Source: Alphaproteobacteria bacterium (lineage in GTDB: Bacteria > Pseudomonadota > Alphaproteobacteria > Rhodobacterales > Rhodobacteraceae). Taken from it: 26,978 nt of DNA. The notes beneath the pieces were generated by a model that saw only the letters and a program-made list of their open reading frames with translations, was not told the DNA's origin and did no database searches. The stretch is taken from the NCBI GenBank assembly GCA_024277955.1, contig JAJRUE010000272.1, positions 1-26,978 of the forward strand, read 5' to 3'. Made by a program: the position numbers and the translations under genes. Positions 14,905 through 23,342 of this stretch are shown piece by piece (the first letter of the stretch is position 1; the number at the start of each line of letters is the position of its first letter).

Positions 14905-14928
14905 GCGGGTGTCAGTGCGGGTGTCAGT
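14905..14928. repeat. Perfect 12-bp tandem duplication at the end of the NYN gene
   Basis: GCGGGTGTCAGT occurs twice in direct succession (14905-14916 and 14917-14928). On the minus strand the second copy contains the TGA stop of the NYN gene (14924-14926) and the first copy contains a second TGA 12 bases on. It looks like a replication-slippage duplication with no coding effect. Confidence 0.7.
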
Positions 14929-15637
14929 CCAGCCGGCGCAGCTCGATGGCGTTGCCCTTGCGCCGCATTTCGAACTGCTTGAGCTGCGTGACCAGATCTG
15001 ACAGTTTCCGGCAGCCATAGGTGCGGGTGTCGAAATCGGGATGCGCGGCGGTGATGGTCTGGCCGATCAGCCCCAGCGGGAACCATTCGCCTTCCGGGTC
15101 CACCTTGTCCATCGCATCGCGGATCAGGCGCGCCGCATCGCTGGGCGCGGCGGTGGACTTGCCCCCGGACTTGCCTTTTGGCCGCGGCTCGGTGTCTTCG
15201 ATGATGTTTTCCAGAAAGATGAACCGGTTGCAGACATTTCGCAGCGATTCCGGGGTCTTGCGTTCGCCGATCCCGATGACTTCCAGCCCGTTTTCGCGGA
15301 TGCGCGCCGCCAGGCGGGTAAAGTCGCTGTCCGATGACACCAGCACAAAGCCTTCGAACCGGCCCGAATGCAGGATGTCCATCGCGTCGATCACCAGCCC
15401 GATGTCGGAAGCGTTCTTGCCGGTGGTGTTCGACGTTTCCTGGTAGGCGATCAGCCCCAGCGAGCGGACCTTTTCGCTCCAGGGTTTGAGCCGTCCGCTG
15501 GACCAGTCGCCATAGACGCGGCGCAGCGCCGGTTCCCCGAACGAAGTGATTTCCTTCAGGATCGGTTCGGCATATTTCGCCGGGATGTTGTCGGCGTCGA
15601 TCAGGACGGCGAACAGGGGCAGGCGACGCTCGCTCAT
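14924..15637 (-). CDS. NYN-domain RNase-like protein with C-terminal LOTUS (OST-HTH) domain
   Basis: The 237-aa protein has a NYN (PIN-like, LabA/DUF88-type) domain at about 8-150 with acidic metal-site residues in order: D14 and D16 (LIDADNIPAKY), D78 and D84 (NASDIGLVIDAMD), D103 and D105 (SSDSDFTRLA). After a basic linker (KGKSGGKS) the region 165-237 matches an OST-HTH/LOTUS fold: AARLIRDAMDKV, WFPLGLIGQTI, HPDFDTRTYGCRKLSDLV. NYN domains are metal-dependent ribonucleases, and LOTUS domains bind RNA or protein partners. Its ATG overlaps the stop of the ClpP paralogue by four bases, so the two are co-translated. Confidence 0.9.
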   Translation of the reverse strand: MSERRLPLFAVLIDADNIPAKYAEPILKEITSFGEPALRRVYGDWSSGRLKPWSEKVRSLGLIAYQETSNTTGKNASDIGLVIDAMDILHSGRFEGFVLVSSDSDFTRLAARIRENGLEVIGIGERKTPESLRNVCNRFIFLENIIEDTEPRPKGKSGGKSTAAPSDAARLIRDAMDKVDPEGEWFPLGLIGQTITAAHPDFDTRTYGCRKLSDLVTQLKQFEMRRKGNAIELRRLD

Positions 15638-16242
15638 TTCGGCAACTCGTCGACCGAGGTGATGACCTTGCCCAGCAGGCCATAATCCAGCGCCTGGCTG
15701 GTGTTCAGCCAGAAGTCGCGCTGGGTGTCTTCGCGGATGCGCTCGGGGGTCTGGCCGGTGGCCTCGGCGAACATCCGGTCAAAGCGCTCGCGCATCAGGC
15801 GCAGCTGTTCGGCCTGGATCTGCATGTCGGTGGCGGTGCCGCCGATGCCGCCCGAGGGCTGGTGCAGCAAAAAGCGCGTGTTGGGCAGGCAGAACCGGTT
15901 TTCGCGATCGGCCCCGATAAAGATCAGCGCCCCGGCGCTGGCCACCCAGCCCGACCCGATGGTGCGCACGGTGGGCCGGATAAAGCGGATCATGTCATGC
16001 ACCATGTCGCCGCTTTCCACATGCCCGCCGGGCGAAGAGATGAACAGGTTGATCGGATCGTCCCCGTCCTCGGCCAGCGCCAGCAGATGTGTCACGGTCT
16101 TTTGCGCCAGTTTGTCATCGATCTGGCCGGCGATGATCACGTTGCGGCTCTTGAAGAACAGGGACGAGATCTGGGCCCCGCCTTCTTCCTTGTCCTTGTC
16201 CTTTTCATCGTCCTTGCCGCCCAGGCTGCTGAGGTTCATCAT
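15634..16242 (-). CDS. clpP: ClpP-family protease subunit (paralogue)
   Basis: The 202-aa protein has the ClpP serine-protease triad: Ser102 in WVASAGALIF, His127 in LLHQPSGG and Asp176 in DTQRDFW. The fold core is recognisable (LFISSPGGHVESGDMVHDM, GTATDMQIQAEQL, ALDYGLLGKV). It differs from housekeeping ClpP: the N-terminus is a long charged stretch (GKDDEKDKDKEEGG), the usual QAASMGAFLL becomes WVASAGALIF, and no clpX or tig is adjacent. It is therefore probably a second ClpP, either forming mixed barrels or using a different unfoldase (inference). AAGGAA precedes the tandem ATGs; ATG 16242 or 16239 may serve. The NYN-LOTUS gene overlaps its stop. Confidence 0.92.
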   Translation of the reverse strand: MMNLSSLGGKDDEKDKDKEEGGAQISSLFFKSRNVIIAGQIDDKLAQKTVTHLLALAEDGDDPINLFISSPGGHVESGDMVHDMIRFIRPTVRTIGSGWVASAGALIFIGADRENRFCLPNTRFLLHQPSGGIGGTATDMQIQAEQLRLMRERFDRMFAEATGQTPERIREDTQRDFWLNTSQALDYGLLGKVITSVDELPK

Positions 16243-16323
16243 CAGTCGTTTCCTTTTTCATTTGCACATGCCGCACCGGGGCGGCGCCCAAGGGGTGTGA
16301 TTCGGCAAGTAATACCGCGCGCC

Positions 16324-17436
<1,113 letters not shown>

Positions 17437-17624
17437 GATGTCCTCCCTTTTTTGCTTGCCGCAAGGTTGGGTGAAACCGCGCGCCCTTGCAACTGCCAAT
17501 GCGCCCCCTTCCGGCCCGTTTGCGGCCCGTTTGCGACCTGTGGCCATGTCGCCCCGGGCCTTTCCCGGCGGCGGCTGGCGCCGGGCGGGCGGACTCGACT
17601 CTGCCCGGCTGCGCGCCTAAATTG

Positions 17625-17639
17625 GAACAAAGGCAGAAC
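17625..17639. promoter_or_regulatory. LexA (SOS) box upstream of imuB
   Basis: GAAC (17625-17628), seven bases, GAAC (17636-17639), ending eight bases before the imuB ATG. This is an exact match to the alphaproteobacterial LexA operator GTTC-N7-GTTC read on the opposite strand, and imuB is a standard member of the alphaproteobacterial LexA regulon. Its location at the start codon would block transcription or early elongation of imuB. Confidence 0.88.
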
Positions 17640-17646
17640 ATTTACC

Positions 17647-19314
17647 ATGGCCGACAAACGCATTCTTTCCCTCTGGTTCCCCCGGCTGGGGGCCGAACGG
17701 CTGCTGCGCCGGGATCCGGCGCTGGCGCTCGTGCCCTTTGCCGTGGTGCGCGACCGCAACAACATGCAGCAGCTCGACAGCCTGTCCGCCGAGGCCGAGG
17801 CCGCCGGGCTGCGCCCCGGCCAGCCGCTGCGCGATGCCCAGGCCATGTGCCCGACGCTGGTGACCCGGCTGGCGAACGAACAGGCCGAACGCGACTTTCT
17901 GATCCGGCTGCGGCGCTGGGCCGGGAAATATTCGCCCTGGGTTTCGGACCAGCCGCCGGCATCGCTGCTGATCGACCTGACCGGTAGCGCCCACCTGTTC
18001 GGCGGCGAAGAAATGCTGCTGGAAACGGTCCAGGACGACTGCGCCCGGCTGAGGCTGACGGTCTGCGGCGGGATCGCCGCTACCGTCGGCGCGGCCTGGG
18101 CGCTGGCGCGCTATGCCGGCCAGCCGGCGCAGGCCGGGCGCAGCGGGGATGCCATCGACCAGGAAGCCCGCGCCACCCGCGCGCGCGCCGTCAAGCGGCG
18201 CAACTGGGAACGCGGAGGCCCGCCCCCACCCGCGCACACCGCCCGCCCGCCCGGCAATGCCCCGCCCCGCATCGCCCCGCCGGGCCGGACCCGCAGCGCC
18301 ATCGCGCCGCTGCCGGTTGCAGCGCTTCGTCTGTCCGACGACGCGGTGGCCACGCTCACCCGCCTGGGGCTGCGCCAGGTGGGCGACCTCGCCGGCATGC
18401 CGCGCGCCGCGCTTGGCCGCCGGTTCGGGGCCGAAGTTCTGCTTCGCCTCGACCAGGCGCTGGGGGTAACCGCCGAACCGCTGTCGCCCGCCCGCCCCGA
18501 AACCCGCTTTGCGGTGCGCCTGGGCCTGCCCGAACCGATCGGGCTGGAAAGCGACATCCTGGCGGGGATCGACCGGCTGCTGCCGGCCCTGTGCAAACGC
18601 CTGCGCGACAAGGGGCGCGGAGCGCGGCGGGTGCGGCTGCAGATGTTCCGCACCGACCGGACCATGCAGCAGATCGAGGCCGGGCTGGCGCGCGCCAGCG
18701 CCGATCCCGACCGCATCCGCCCGCTGCTGGCAATGCAGCTTGGCGACGTGGATGCGGGCTTTGGCTTTGACATGCTGCGCCTCGAAGCCCCGGTGAGCGA
18801 ACCGCTGCACCCCCACCAGCACAAGGGCCAGCTGGCCGCCACCCGCCAGGCGACCGATCGCGCCGCCGACCGGCCCGGCGCGCTGGACGACCTGATCAGC
18901 CGGTTGGGCGCGCGTATCGGGCTTGACACCATCACCCGCCTGCACCCCACCGAAAGCCACATCCCGGAAAAGACCGCCAAGATGCTGGCCGCGGCCTGGT
19001 CCGAACCGGAGCACGACTGGCCGGACCCGCCGGCACCGCGCCCGCTGCTGCTGTGGCGCCCCGAACCCGTCCACGCCCGGGCCAGCCCGGCGCTGCCGCT
19101 GGCCTTCCGCTGGCGGCGGCGCGACTTTGCCACGCTTCGCGCCACCGGACCGGAACGGATTTCGCCGGAATGGTGGCTGGACGATGCCGACTGGCGCTCG
19201 GGGGTGCGCGACTACTGGCAGGTGGTGACCGGCAGCGGCGAACGGCTCTGGCTGTTCTATGCCCACGGCGGCGCGCTGTCGCCGGGCTGGTTCTGCCACG
19301 GGGCCTTTGCCTGA
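17647..19314 (+). CDS. imuB: ImuB, catalytically inactive Y-family polymerase of the SOS mutasome
   Basis: The 555-aa protein begins MADKRILSLWFPRLGAERLL, the characteristic ImuB opening. It keeps the Y-family palm/finger order (SLLIDLTGSAHLFGGE, LRLTVCGGIAATVGAAWALA, then an HhH-like VATLTRLGLRQVGDLAGM and a little-finger region), but acidic catalytic positions of DinB are not evident. ImuB acts as a hub bringing DnaE2 to the beta clamp during mutagenic lesion bypass. A Pro/Arg-rich insert lies at about 185-220. The C-terminus (WWLDDADWRSGVRDYWQVV, ERLWLFYAHGG) is the typical ImuB tail. Neither imuA upstream nor dnaE2 downstream is present. The open frame extends upstream to about 15862, antisense to clpP and adhI; only the part from ATG 17647 is a gene. 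Confidence 0.93.
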   Translation: MADKRILSLWFPRLGAERLLRRDPALALVPFAVVRDRNNMQQLDSLSAEAEAAGLRPGQPLRDAQAMCPTLVTRLANEQAERDFLIRLRRWAGKYSPWVSDQPPASLLIDLTGSAHLFGGEEMLLETVQDDCARLRLTVCGGIAATVGAAWALARYAGQPAQAGRSGDAIDQEARATRARAVKRRNWERGGPPPPAHTARPPGNAPPRIAPPGRTRSAIAPLPVAALRLSDDAVATLTRLGLRQVGDLAGMPRAALGRRFGAEVLLRLDQALGVTAEPLSPARPETRFAVRLGLPEPIGLESDILAGIDRLLPALCKRLRDKGRGARRVRLQMFRTDRTMQQIEAGLARASADPDRIRPLLAMQLGDVDAGFGFDMLRLEAPVSEPLHPHQHKGQLAATRQATDRAADRPGALDDLISRLGARIGLDTITRLHPTESHIPEKTAKMLAAAWSEPEHDWPDPPAPRPLLLWRPEPVHARASPALPLAFRWRRRDFATLRATGPERISPEWWLDDADWRSGVRDYWQVVTGSGERLWLFYAHGGALSPGWFCHGAFA

Positions 19315-19328
19315 AGCGCGGCGCGCGA

Positions 19329-19358
19329 GGGCCAAGGCGCTTGCAAGCGCCTTGGCCC
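19329..19358 (+). terminator. Perfect 30-bp palindrome, likely imuB terminator
   Basis: GGGCCAAGGCGCTTG (19329-19343) is followed directly by its exact reverse complement (19344-19358). As RNA it would form a GC-rich stem of about 12-13 bp with a TTGCAA tip. It begins 15 bases after the imuB stop. No T-run follows, so it may be a weak terminator or an mRNA 3' stabiliser. The tip sequence CTTGCAA recurs in the hairpins at 23291-23337. Confidence 0.65.
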
Positions 19359-19454
19359 GTTGCGCCTGGCCGTGCGCGCGCCCGCAGGGCCGGGCCCTGG
19401 CCCGAGCCGGCGAGGTTCTTGATTTTCGCCCCCGCAACCGCCAATCTCGTGACC

Positions 19455-19802
19455 ATGAACGTGCAAACCCCCACGCCGCTTTCCCGAAAACCGCCCATCC
19501 CCGAACGTATTGCCTTTGACCGGCGCGAACTGGCACAGATCATGTCCCTTTACGGGCGCATGGTCGCCGCCGGCGAGTGGCGCGACTACGGCATGTCCTT
19601 TCTCAAGGACGTGGCGGTTTTCTCGGTCTTTCGGCGCACCGCCGAACACCCGCTCTACCGGATCGAGAAGCGCCCCAGGCTGCGCCACCGGCAGGGGCAA
19701 TACGCTGTGATCGGCATGGACGGGCAGACGCTCAAGCGGGGCACCGACCTCAGGGCCGTCCTGCGGGTGCTGGAACGCAAGCTGATCCGCGCGGTGAAAT
19801 AG
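19455..19802 (+). CDS. DUF2794 family protein
   Basis: The 115-aa protein matches the alphaproteobacterial DUF2794 family along its length: IAFDRRELAQIMSLYGRMVA, WRDYGMSFLKDVAVFSVFRR, YRIEKRPRLRHRQGQYAVIG and LRAVLRVLERKLIRAV. Function is unknown to me. No signal peptide or membrane segment is seen. It lies 140 bp after imuB behind the palindrome and is probably transcribed separately. It converges on the NlpC/P60 gene with only 29 bp between stops. Confidence 0.9.
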   Translation: MNVQTPTPLSRKPPIPERIAFDRRELAQIMSLYGRMVAAGEWRDYGMSFLKDVAVFSVFRRTAEHPLYRIEKRPRLRHRQGQYAVIGMDGQTLKRGTDLRAVLRVLERKLIRAVK

Positions 19803-19831
19803 CCGCCCCCAACCCTGCCCCGACCCTGTCC

Positions 19832-20659
19832 CTATAGCCGCCGGCGCGAGGTCACCGGGCCATCGCCCTGCGCCGCGATCCGCGCAATCGCCACGCCGAT
19901 CGGCTCGATCGCCACCGCCATGTGATGCGCGTTGGCATGGATCAGCCGGTCGCCGTCCTGCGCCATCGCCACATGCCCTTTCCAGAAAAACAGATCGCCC
20001 CGGCGCACCGGCGCATCGCGCGCCACCTCGCCCCCCAGCGCCGTTTCCTGCAGATCGCTGTCGCCGGGGCAGTCCTGCCCGCAGGCCAGCAGCGCCGCCT
20101 GCACCAGCCCGTAACAGTCGATCCCCCAGATGCTGTTGCCGCCCCAGCCATAGGGCACGCCCAGAAACAGCTCGGCCACGCCGGCGGGATCGGACAGCGG
20201 CGCGGACAACGGCCGGAGGTGCTGTTCGGGCACGAACCCGCCGCCGGTTTCCAGGAACCGCCCGCTTTGACCGCTCACCCGCAAAAGGCTGCCAAAGGAC
20301 AGGGCCAGGCGGGGCGGCGCCTTCAGATCCGGCGCCGGATACAGATGCGTCGAACGGGCGCTGACCGCGTGGGTCGGCGTGACCGCAGCGCCCAGCGCCG
20401 CGCTGTCGAGATACCCCACATAGCCGTCGCGCCCCGCCTGGCCAAAGGCCCGCCCGTCCCGATCTTCCAGCACCAGAAAACTGTCGCCGAACAGCAGTTC
20501 ACGGTCGCGGTGAAGACCATCCGCCTCGCGCCACAGCGCCGCGCGCGCGGACCGGACGCTGCGCCACGCGCCCTCGACAAAGCGCTCGGCCCTGACGCGC
20601 CCTTGCAGATGCGCCGCCGCAACCCGCCCGTTGGCGGGCGTCAGGCGCCGGTCGCTCAC
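19832..20659 (-). CDS. NlpC/P60-family peptidase with N-terminal SH3-like region
   Basis: The 275-aa protein has a C-terminal NlpC/P60 papain-like domain (about 155-265): FLGVPYGWGGNSIWGIDCYG with catalytic Cys182, GDLFFWKGHVAMA with His229 and LIHANAHHMAV with His241 as the third position. Upstream, residues about 20-150 fit bacterial SH3-like repeats (DRELLFGDSFLVLEDRDG, DGYVGYLDSAALG, LALSFGSLLRVSG). These enzymes cut peptide stems of cell-wall peptidoglycan, typically gamma-D-Glu-diamino-acid bonds. No classical signal peptide is visible, which points to recycling in the cytoplasm or non-classical export. The start codon overlaps the aminopeptidase stop by four bases. Confidence 0.92.
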   Translation of the reverse strand: MSDRRLTPANGRVAAAHLQGRVRAERFVEGAWRSVRSARAALWREADGLHRDRELLFGDSFLVLEDRDGRAFGQAGRDGYVGYLDSAALGAAVTPTHAVSARSTHLYPAPDLKAPPRLALSFGSLLRVSGQSGRFLETGGGFVPEQHLRPLSAPLSDPAGVAELFLGVPYGWGGNSIWGIDCYGLVQAALLACGQDCPGDSDLQETALGGEVARDAPVRRGDLFFWKGHVAMAQDGDRLIHANAHHMAVAIEPIGVAIARIAAQGDGPVTSRRRL

Positions 20660-22038
20660 AGGTCCAGAAGCCCCGGCAGGGCTTCCAGCAAGGCCCGCGC
20701 GCCCTGGCCGACACCGCCCTTGGGGCGCGCCGGCGCCGCCGTCGGCTGCCAGCCGTAGATGTCGAAATGCAGATAGCGCGGCGTGTCGGTCACGAACCGG
20801 CGCAAGAACAGCGCCGCGGTGATCGCCCCGGCCATGCCACCCTTGGGCGCATTGTCCAGATCGGCGATCCCCGGTTCTATGACCGGCTCATAGGCATCCC
20901 AGAACGGCAGTTCCCACACCGGATCGCGCACCACCGCCGCCGCCCGCGCAACCTGGGCCGCGTCTTCCGGCCGGGTCGCGAAGAACGGCGCGATGTCGGG
21001 CCCAAGCGCCACCCGCGCCGCGCCGGTCAGGGTGGCCATCGACAGGACCAGATCAGGCCGTTCCTCATCCGCCAGCGCCAGCGCATCGGCCAGCACCAGC
21101 CGCCCTTCGGCGTCGGTGTTGTTGATTTCCACCGTCAGCCCCTTGCGCGACACCAGAATGTCCTGTGGCCGGAACGCCGCGCCGCCGATGGCGTTTTCCA
21201 CCGCCGGGATCAGCACCCGCAGCCGCACCGGCAGCCCCAGAACCATGATCATCCGCGCCAGGCCCAGCACCGTGGCCGCCCCGCCCATGTCCTTTTTCAT
21301 CAACCCCATCGAGCCGCCGGGCTTGATGTTCAGCCCGCCGGTGTCGAAACAGACCCCCTTGCCCACCAGCGTCAGCCGCGGCCCGGCGTCGCCCCAGCGC
21401 AGGTCGAGCAACCTCGGCGCGCGATCGGATGCGCGCCCCACTGCGTGGATCATCGGCAAGCCGCGGGCGTTCAGCTCTTCGCCTTCGACAACCTCGACCC
21501 GTGCGCCATGCGCCGCGGCCAGGTCGCGCGCCGCCTGTTCCAGCTCGCCCGGCCCCATGTGCGACGCCGGCGTGTTGATCAGATCGCGGGTCAGCGCTTC
21601 GCCCGCCGCGATCGCTTCCAGCCGGGGCGCATCGACACCGCGCGGCGCCACCAGCCGCGCCCTGGGCGGTGGTGAGGCGGCGAATTTCGCAAACCGGTAG
21701 CCCGCCAGCAGCCAGCCCAACGCGGCTTCATCCAGATCGGGGCCCGGCACGATCCCCTGCAAGTCGTAGTCCCCGCCCGGCAGCTTGGCGCGCGCGGCCC
21801 CAACCACGAACCGCTTGCGCCGCCGCGCCTTTTCGTCGCCCAGACCGACCGCCGCCAGAACCGGCGCCCCGTCGTCGCCCGGAAAGGCCAGAACGCTGCC
21901 TGCGCCGGCGTCGAAGCCGTTGACCTTGACCCAGGCGCGCTGCGCCGGCGAAAGCCCGTTCTGCCAGGCCGCAAGCCCCGTCGGGGCGACCGCAACCAGG
22001 GGAATTGCGTTGTCGGATCTGGAAAATGTCAGTGGCAT
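20656..22038 (-). CDS. Leucyl aminopeptidase family protein (peptidase M17)
   Basis: The 460-aa protein carries the M17 two-metal site: K227 and D232 (VGKGVCFDTGG), D250 (MKKDMGGAA), D309 and E311 in the signature NNTDAEGRL, with catalytic R313. The N-terminal domain (about 1-140) is shorter and more diverged than in PepA, and the PepA DNA-binding role cannot be assumed. It removes N-terminal residues from peptides in the cytoplasm. I use ATG 22038 (MPLTFSRSDN) over ATG 22098, because the extra 20 residues are not M17-like. Coupling to the NlpC/P60 gene suggests a shared job in degrading wall or other peptides (inference). Confidence 0.93.
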   Translation of the reverse strand: MPLTFSRSDNAIPLVAVAPTGLAAWQNGLSPAQRAWVKVNGFDAGAGSVLAFPGDDGAPVLAAVGLGDEKARRRKRFVVGAARAKLPGGDYDLQGIVPGPDLDEAALGWLLAGYRFAKFAASPPPRARLVAPRGVDAPRLEAIAAGEALTRDLINTPASHMGPGELEQAARDLAAAHGARVEVVEGEELNARGLPMIHAVGRASDRAPRLLDLRWGDAGPRLTLVGKGVCFDTGGLNIKPGGSMGLMKKDMGGAATVLGLARMIMVLGLPVRLRVLIPAVENAIGGAAFRPQDILVSRKGLTVEINNTDAEGRLVLADALALADEERPDLVLSMATLTGAARVALGPDIAPFFATRPEDAAQVARAAAVVRDPVWELPFWDAYEPVIEPGIADLDNAPKGGMAGAITAALFLRRFVTDTPRYLHFDIYGWQPTAAPARPKGGVGQGARALLEALPGLLDL

Positions 22039-22101
22039 GGCCTGGTCCCGCTCAGTTCGGAATTTCGGCCAGCCTATCGCTGTTTTGCCCGCCCGCAAGC
22101 G

Positions 22102-22479
22102 CTATATGGACAGGTCCTGCAAATCCCAAACCTTCATCAGCGATGATTCCCCGATCCGTCCGAGCCGCGCAACGGTCGCCGCCAGGGCCGCCCCGTCGTG
22201 ACCACCCGCCAGCCGGCGCACATCGCGCGCCACCCGGCTGAGGCCGGGCATCCCCACATGCGCGGCAACCTCCGAGATCTTTTCCGCCGCTGCCTGCGCC
22301 TCGGCCATCGCACCGCGCCCATAGCCCTTGTGGACCTTGGCCAGCTGGACAGCCAGCTCTTCCATCGCGCGCGACACCAGATCATCGGCCCCGCGCGGCC
22401 CCAACCGCACGATGATCTCTGCCAACCGGTTCTTGTCCAACTGGGCCGGTTCCGCCAGTTGCAGCCTGTGAATAGTCAT
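22102..22479 (-). CDS. Small helical protein of unknown function, possibly HPt-like
   Basis: The 125-aa protein is predicted all-helical: MTIHRLQLAEPAQLDKNRLA, GADDLVSRAMEELAVQL, AAAEKISEVAAHVGMPGLSRVA and ARLGRIGESSLMKVWDL. The segment VAAHVGMPGLSRVARDVRRLA resembles the helix pair of histidine phosphotransfer domains, but the HxLKG signature is missing, so phosphotransfer is doubtful. I chose ATG 22479 because GGGGTGAG directly precedes it, inside a possible upstream ATG at 22494. It is the first gene of a unit continuing 63 bp later with the M17 aminopeptidase. It diverges from the carbonic anhydrase. Confidence 0.75.
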   Translation of the reverse strand: MTIHRLQLAEPAQLDKNRLAEIIVRLGPRGADDLVSRAMEELAVQLAKVHKGYGRGAMAEAQAAAEKISEVAAHVGMPGLSRVARDVRRLAGGHDGAALAATVARLGRIGESSLMKVWDLQDLSI

Positions 22480-22541
22480 GCTCACCCCAAACACCGCGCC
22501 CCCACGCCGGTTCGTTATCGCCGCCCGTTCTCAAGAAAAGG

Positions 22542-22570
22542 TTGAAATGGGCGGGACAAATACCTCGAAT
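22542..22570 (+). promoter_or_regulatory. Candidate promoter for the carbonic anhydrase gene
   Basis: TTGAAA (22542-22547) and TCGAAT (22565-22570) are separated by exactly 17 bases, fitting a housekeeping-sigma -35/-10 pair with an imperfect -10. It lies about 50 bp before the carbonic anhydrase ATG in the AT-richer part of the intergenic region. Evidence is limited to spacing and partial matches. Confidence 0.3.
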
Positions 22571-22621
22571 TGGCGGCAATAAATGCATAAGTAGGCAAGG
22601 ATTCAGCAACAGGGCGACCCG

Positions 22622-23272
22622 ATGAAACAAGCACGGCCGTTACCGAAATACCTTGTCCAGCGCTACCAGGGCTGGAAAGCCACCACCTATACGGAAAACA
22701 AGGCGTGGTATCGCCATTTGGCCGAAGAGGGCCAGCACCCGCGCGCGATGGTGATTTCCTGCTGCGACAGCCGGGTGCATGTGACCTCGATCTTCGGCGC
22801 CGATCAGGGCGAATTCTTCATCCACCGCAATATCGCCAACCTGGTGCCGCCGCATTCCCCGGACGGAGACCACCACGGCACCTCGGCGGCGGTGGAATTC
22901 GCGGTGACCGCGCTGAAGGTGGCGCATCTGATCGTGCTGTGCCACTCGAACTGCGGCGGGGTCAAGGGCTGCCACGACATGTGCTGCGGCGAGGCGCCCG
23001 AACTGGAGGAACGCACCAGCTACACCGGGCGCTGGATGGACCTGCTGCGCCCTGGCTATGACCGGGTGGCGGGGGTCGCGGACGATACCGAAAGGCTGCG
23101 CGCGCTGGAAAAGGAAGCGGTGCTGACCTCGCTGGAAAACCTGATGACCTTCCCCTTCGTCGCCAAGGCGGTGGACGAGGACATGCTCACCCTGCACGGG
23201 CTGTGGAACGATATCGCAAGCGGCGGGCTGGAATATTTCGACGCCGGCGAAAGCCGGTTCCTGCCGATCTGA
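22622..23272 (+). CDS. Beta-class carbonic anhydrase
   Basis: The 216-aa protein interconverts CO2 and bicarbonate. Zinc ligands are Cys47 (SCCDSRV), His108 and Cys111 (CHSNCGGV), with the Asp49-Arg51 dyad. Other family blocks are FFIHRNIANLV, SAAVEFAVTALKVAHLIVLCH and a C-terminal LHGLWNDIASGGLEYF. No signal peptide is seen, so it is cytoplasmic. ATG 22622 has only a weak ribosome site (CAGGGC). It is a single-gene unit by appearance, converging on asd across a double hairpin. Confidence 0.95.
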   Translation: MKQARPLPKYLVQRYQGWKATTYTENKAWYRHLAEEGQHPRAMVISCCDSRVHVTSIFGADQGEFFIHRNIANLVPPHSPDGDHHGTSAAVEFAVTALKVAHLIVLCHSNCGGVKGCHDMCCGEAPELEERTSYTGRWMDLLRPGYDRVAGVADDTERLRALEKEAVLTSLENLMTFPFVAKAVDEDMLTLHGLWNDIASGGLEYFDAGESRFLPI

Positions 23273-23290
23273 AACTGTCCGACCAGGGCC

Positions 23291-23313
23291 TCGTTTTCTT
23301 GCAAAGAAAACGA
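23291..23313. terminator. Hairpin 1 of a tandem pair between carbonic anhydrase and asd
   Basis: TCGTTTTCTT (23291-23300) pairs exactly with AAGAAAACGA (23304-23313) around GCA. It starts 18 bases after the carbonic anhydrase stop. The AT-rich stem supplies T-runs in both directions, as expected for a bidirectional terminator between convergent genes. Confidence 0.7.
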
Positions 23314-23314
23314 T

Positions 23315-23337
23315 CCGAAATCTTTGCAAGATTTCGG
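23315..23337. terminator. Hairpin 2 of the tandem pair
   Basis: CCGAAATCTT (23315-23324) pairs exactly with AAGATTTCGG (23328-23337) around TGC. It ends five bases before the asd stop codon region on the opposite strand. Its tip CTTTGCAAG is the exact reverse complement of the tip CTTGCAAAG in hairpin 1, separated from it by a single base between stems. Confidence 0.7.
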
Positions 23338-23342
23338 CGCCC

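Noticed and set aside
17617..19536. A 639-aa minus-strand frame opposite imuB
   Set aside because: Its composition is that of a GC-skewed shadow (Gln/Arg/Gly-rich) and it conflicts with a clear ImuB.
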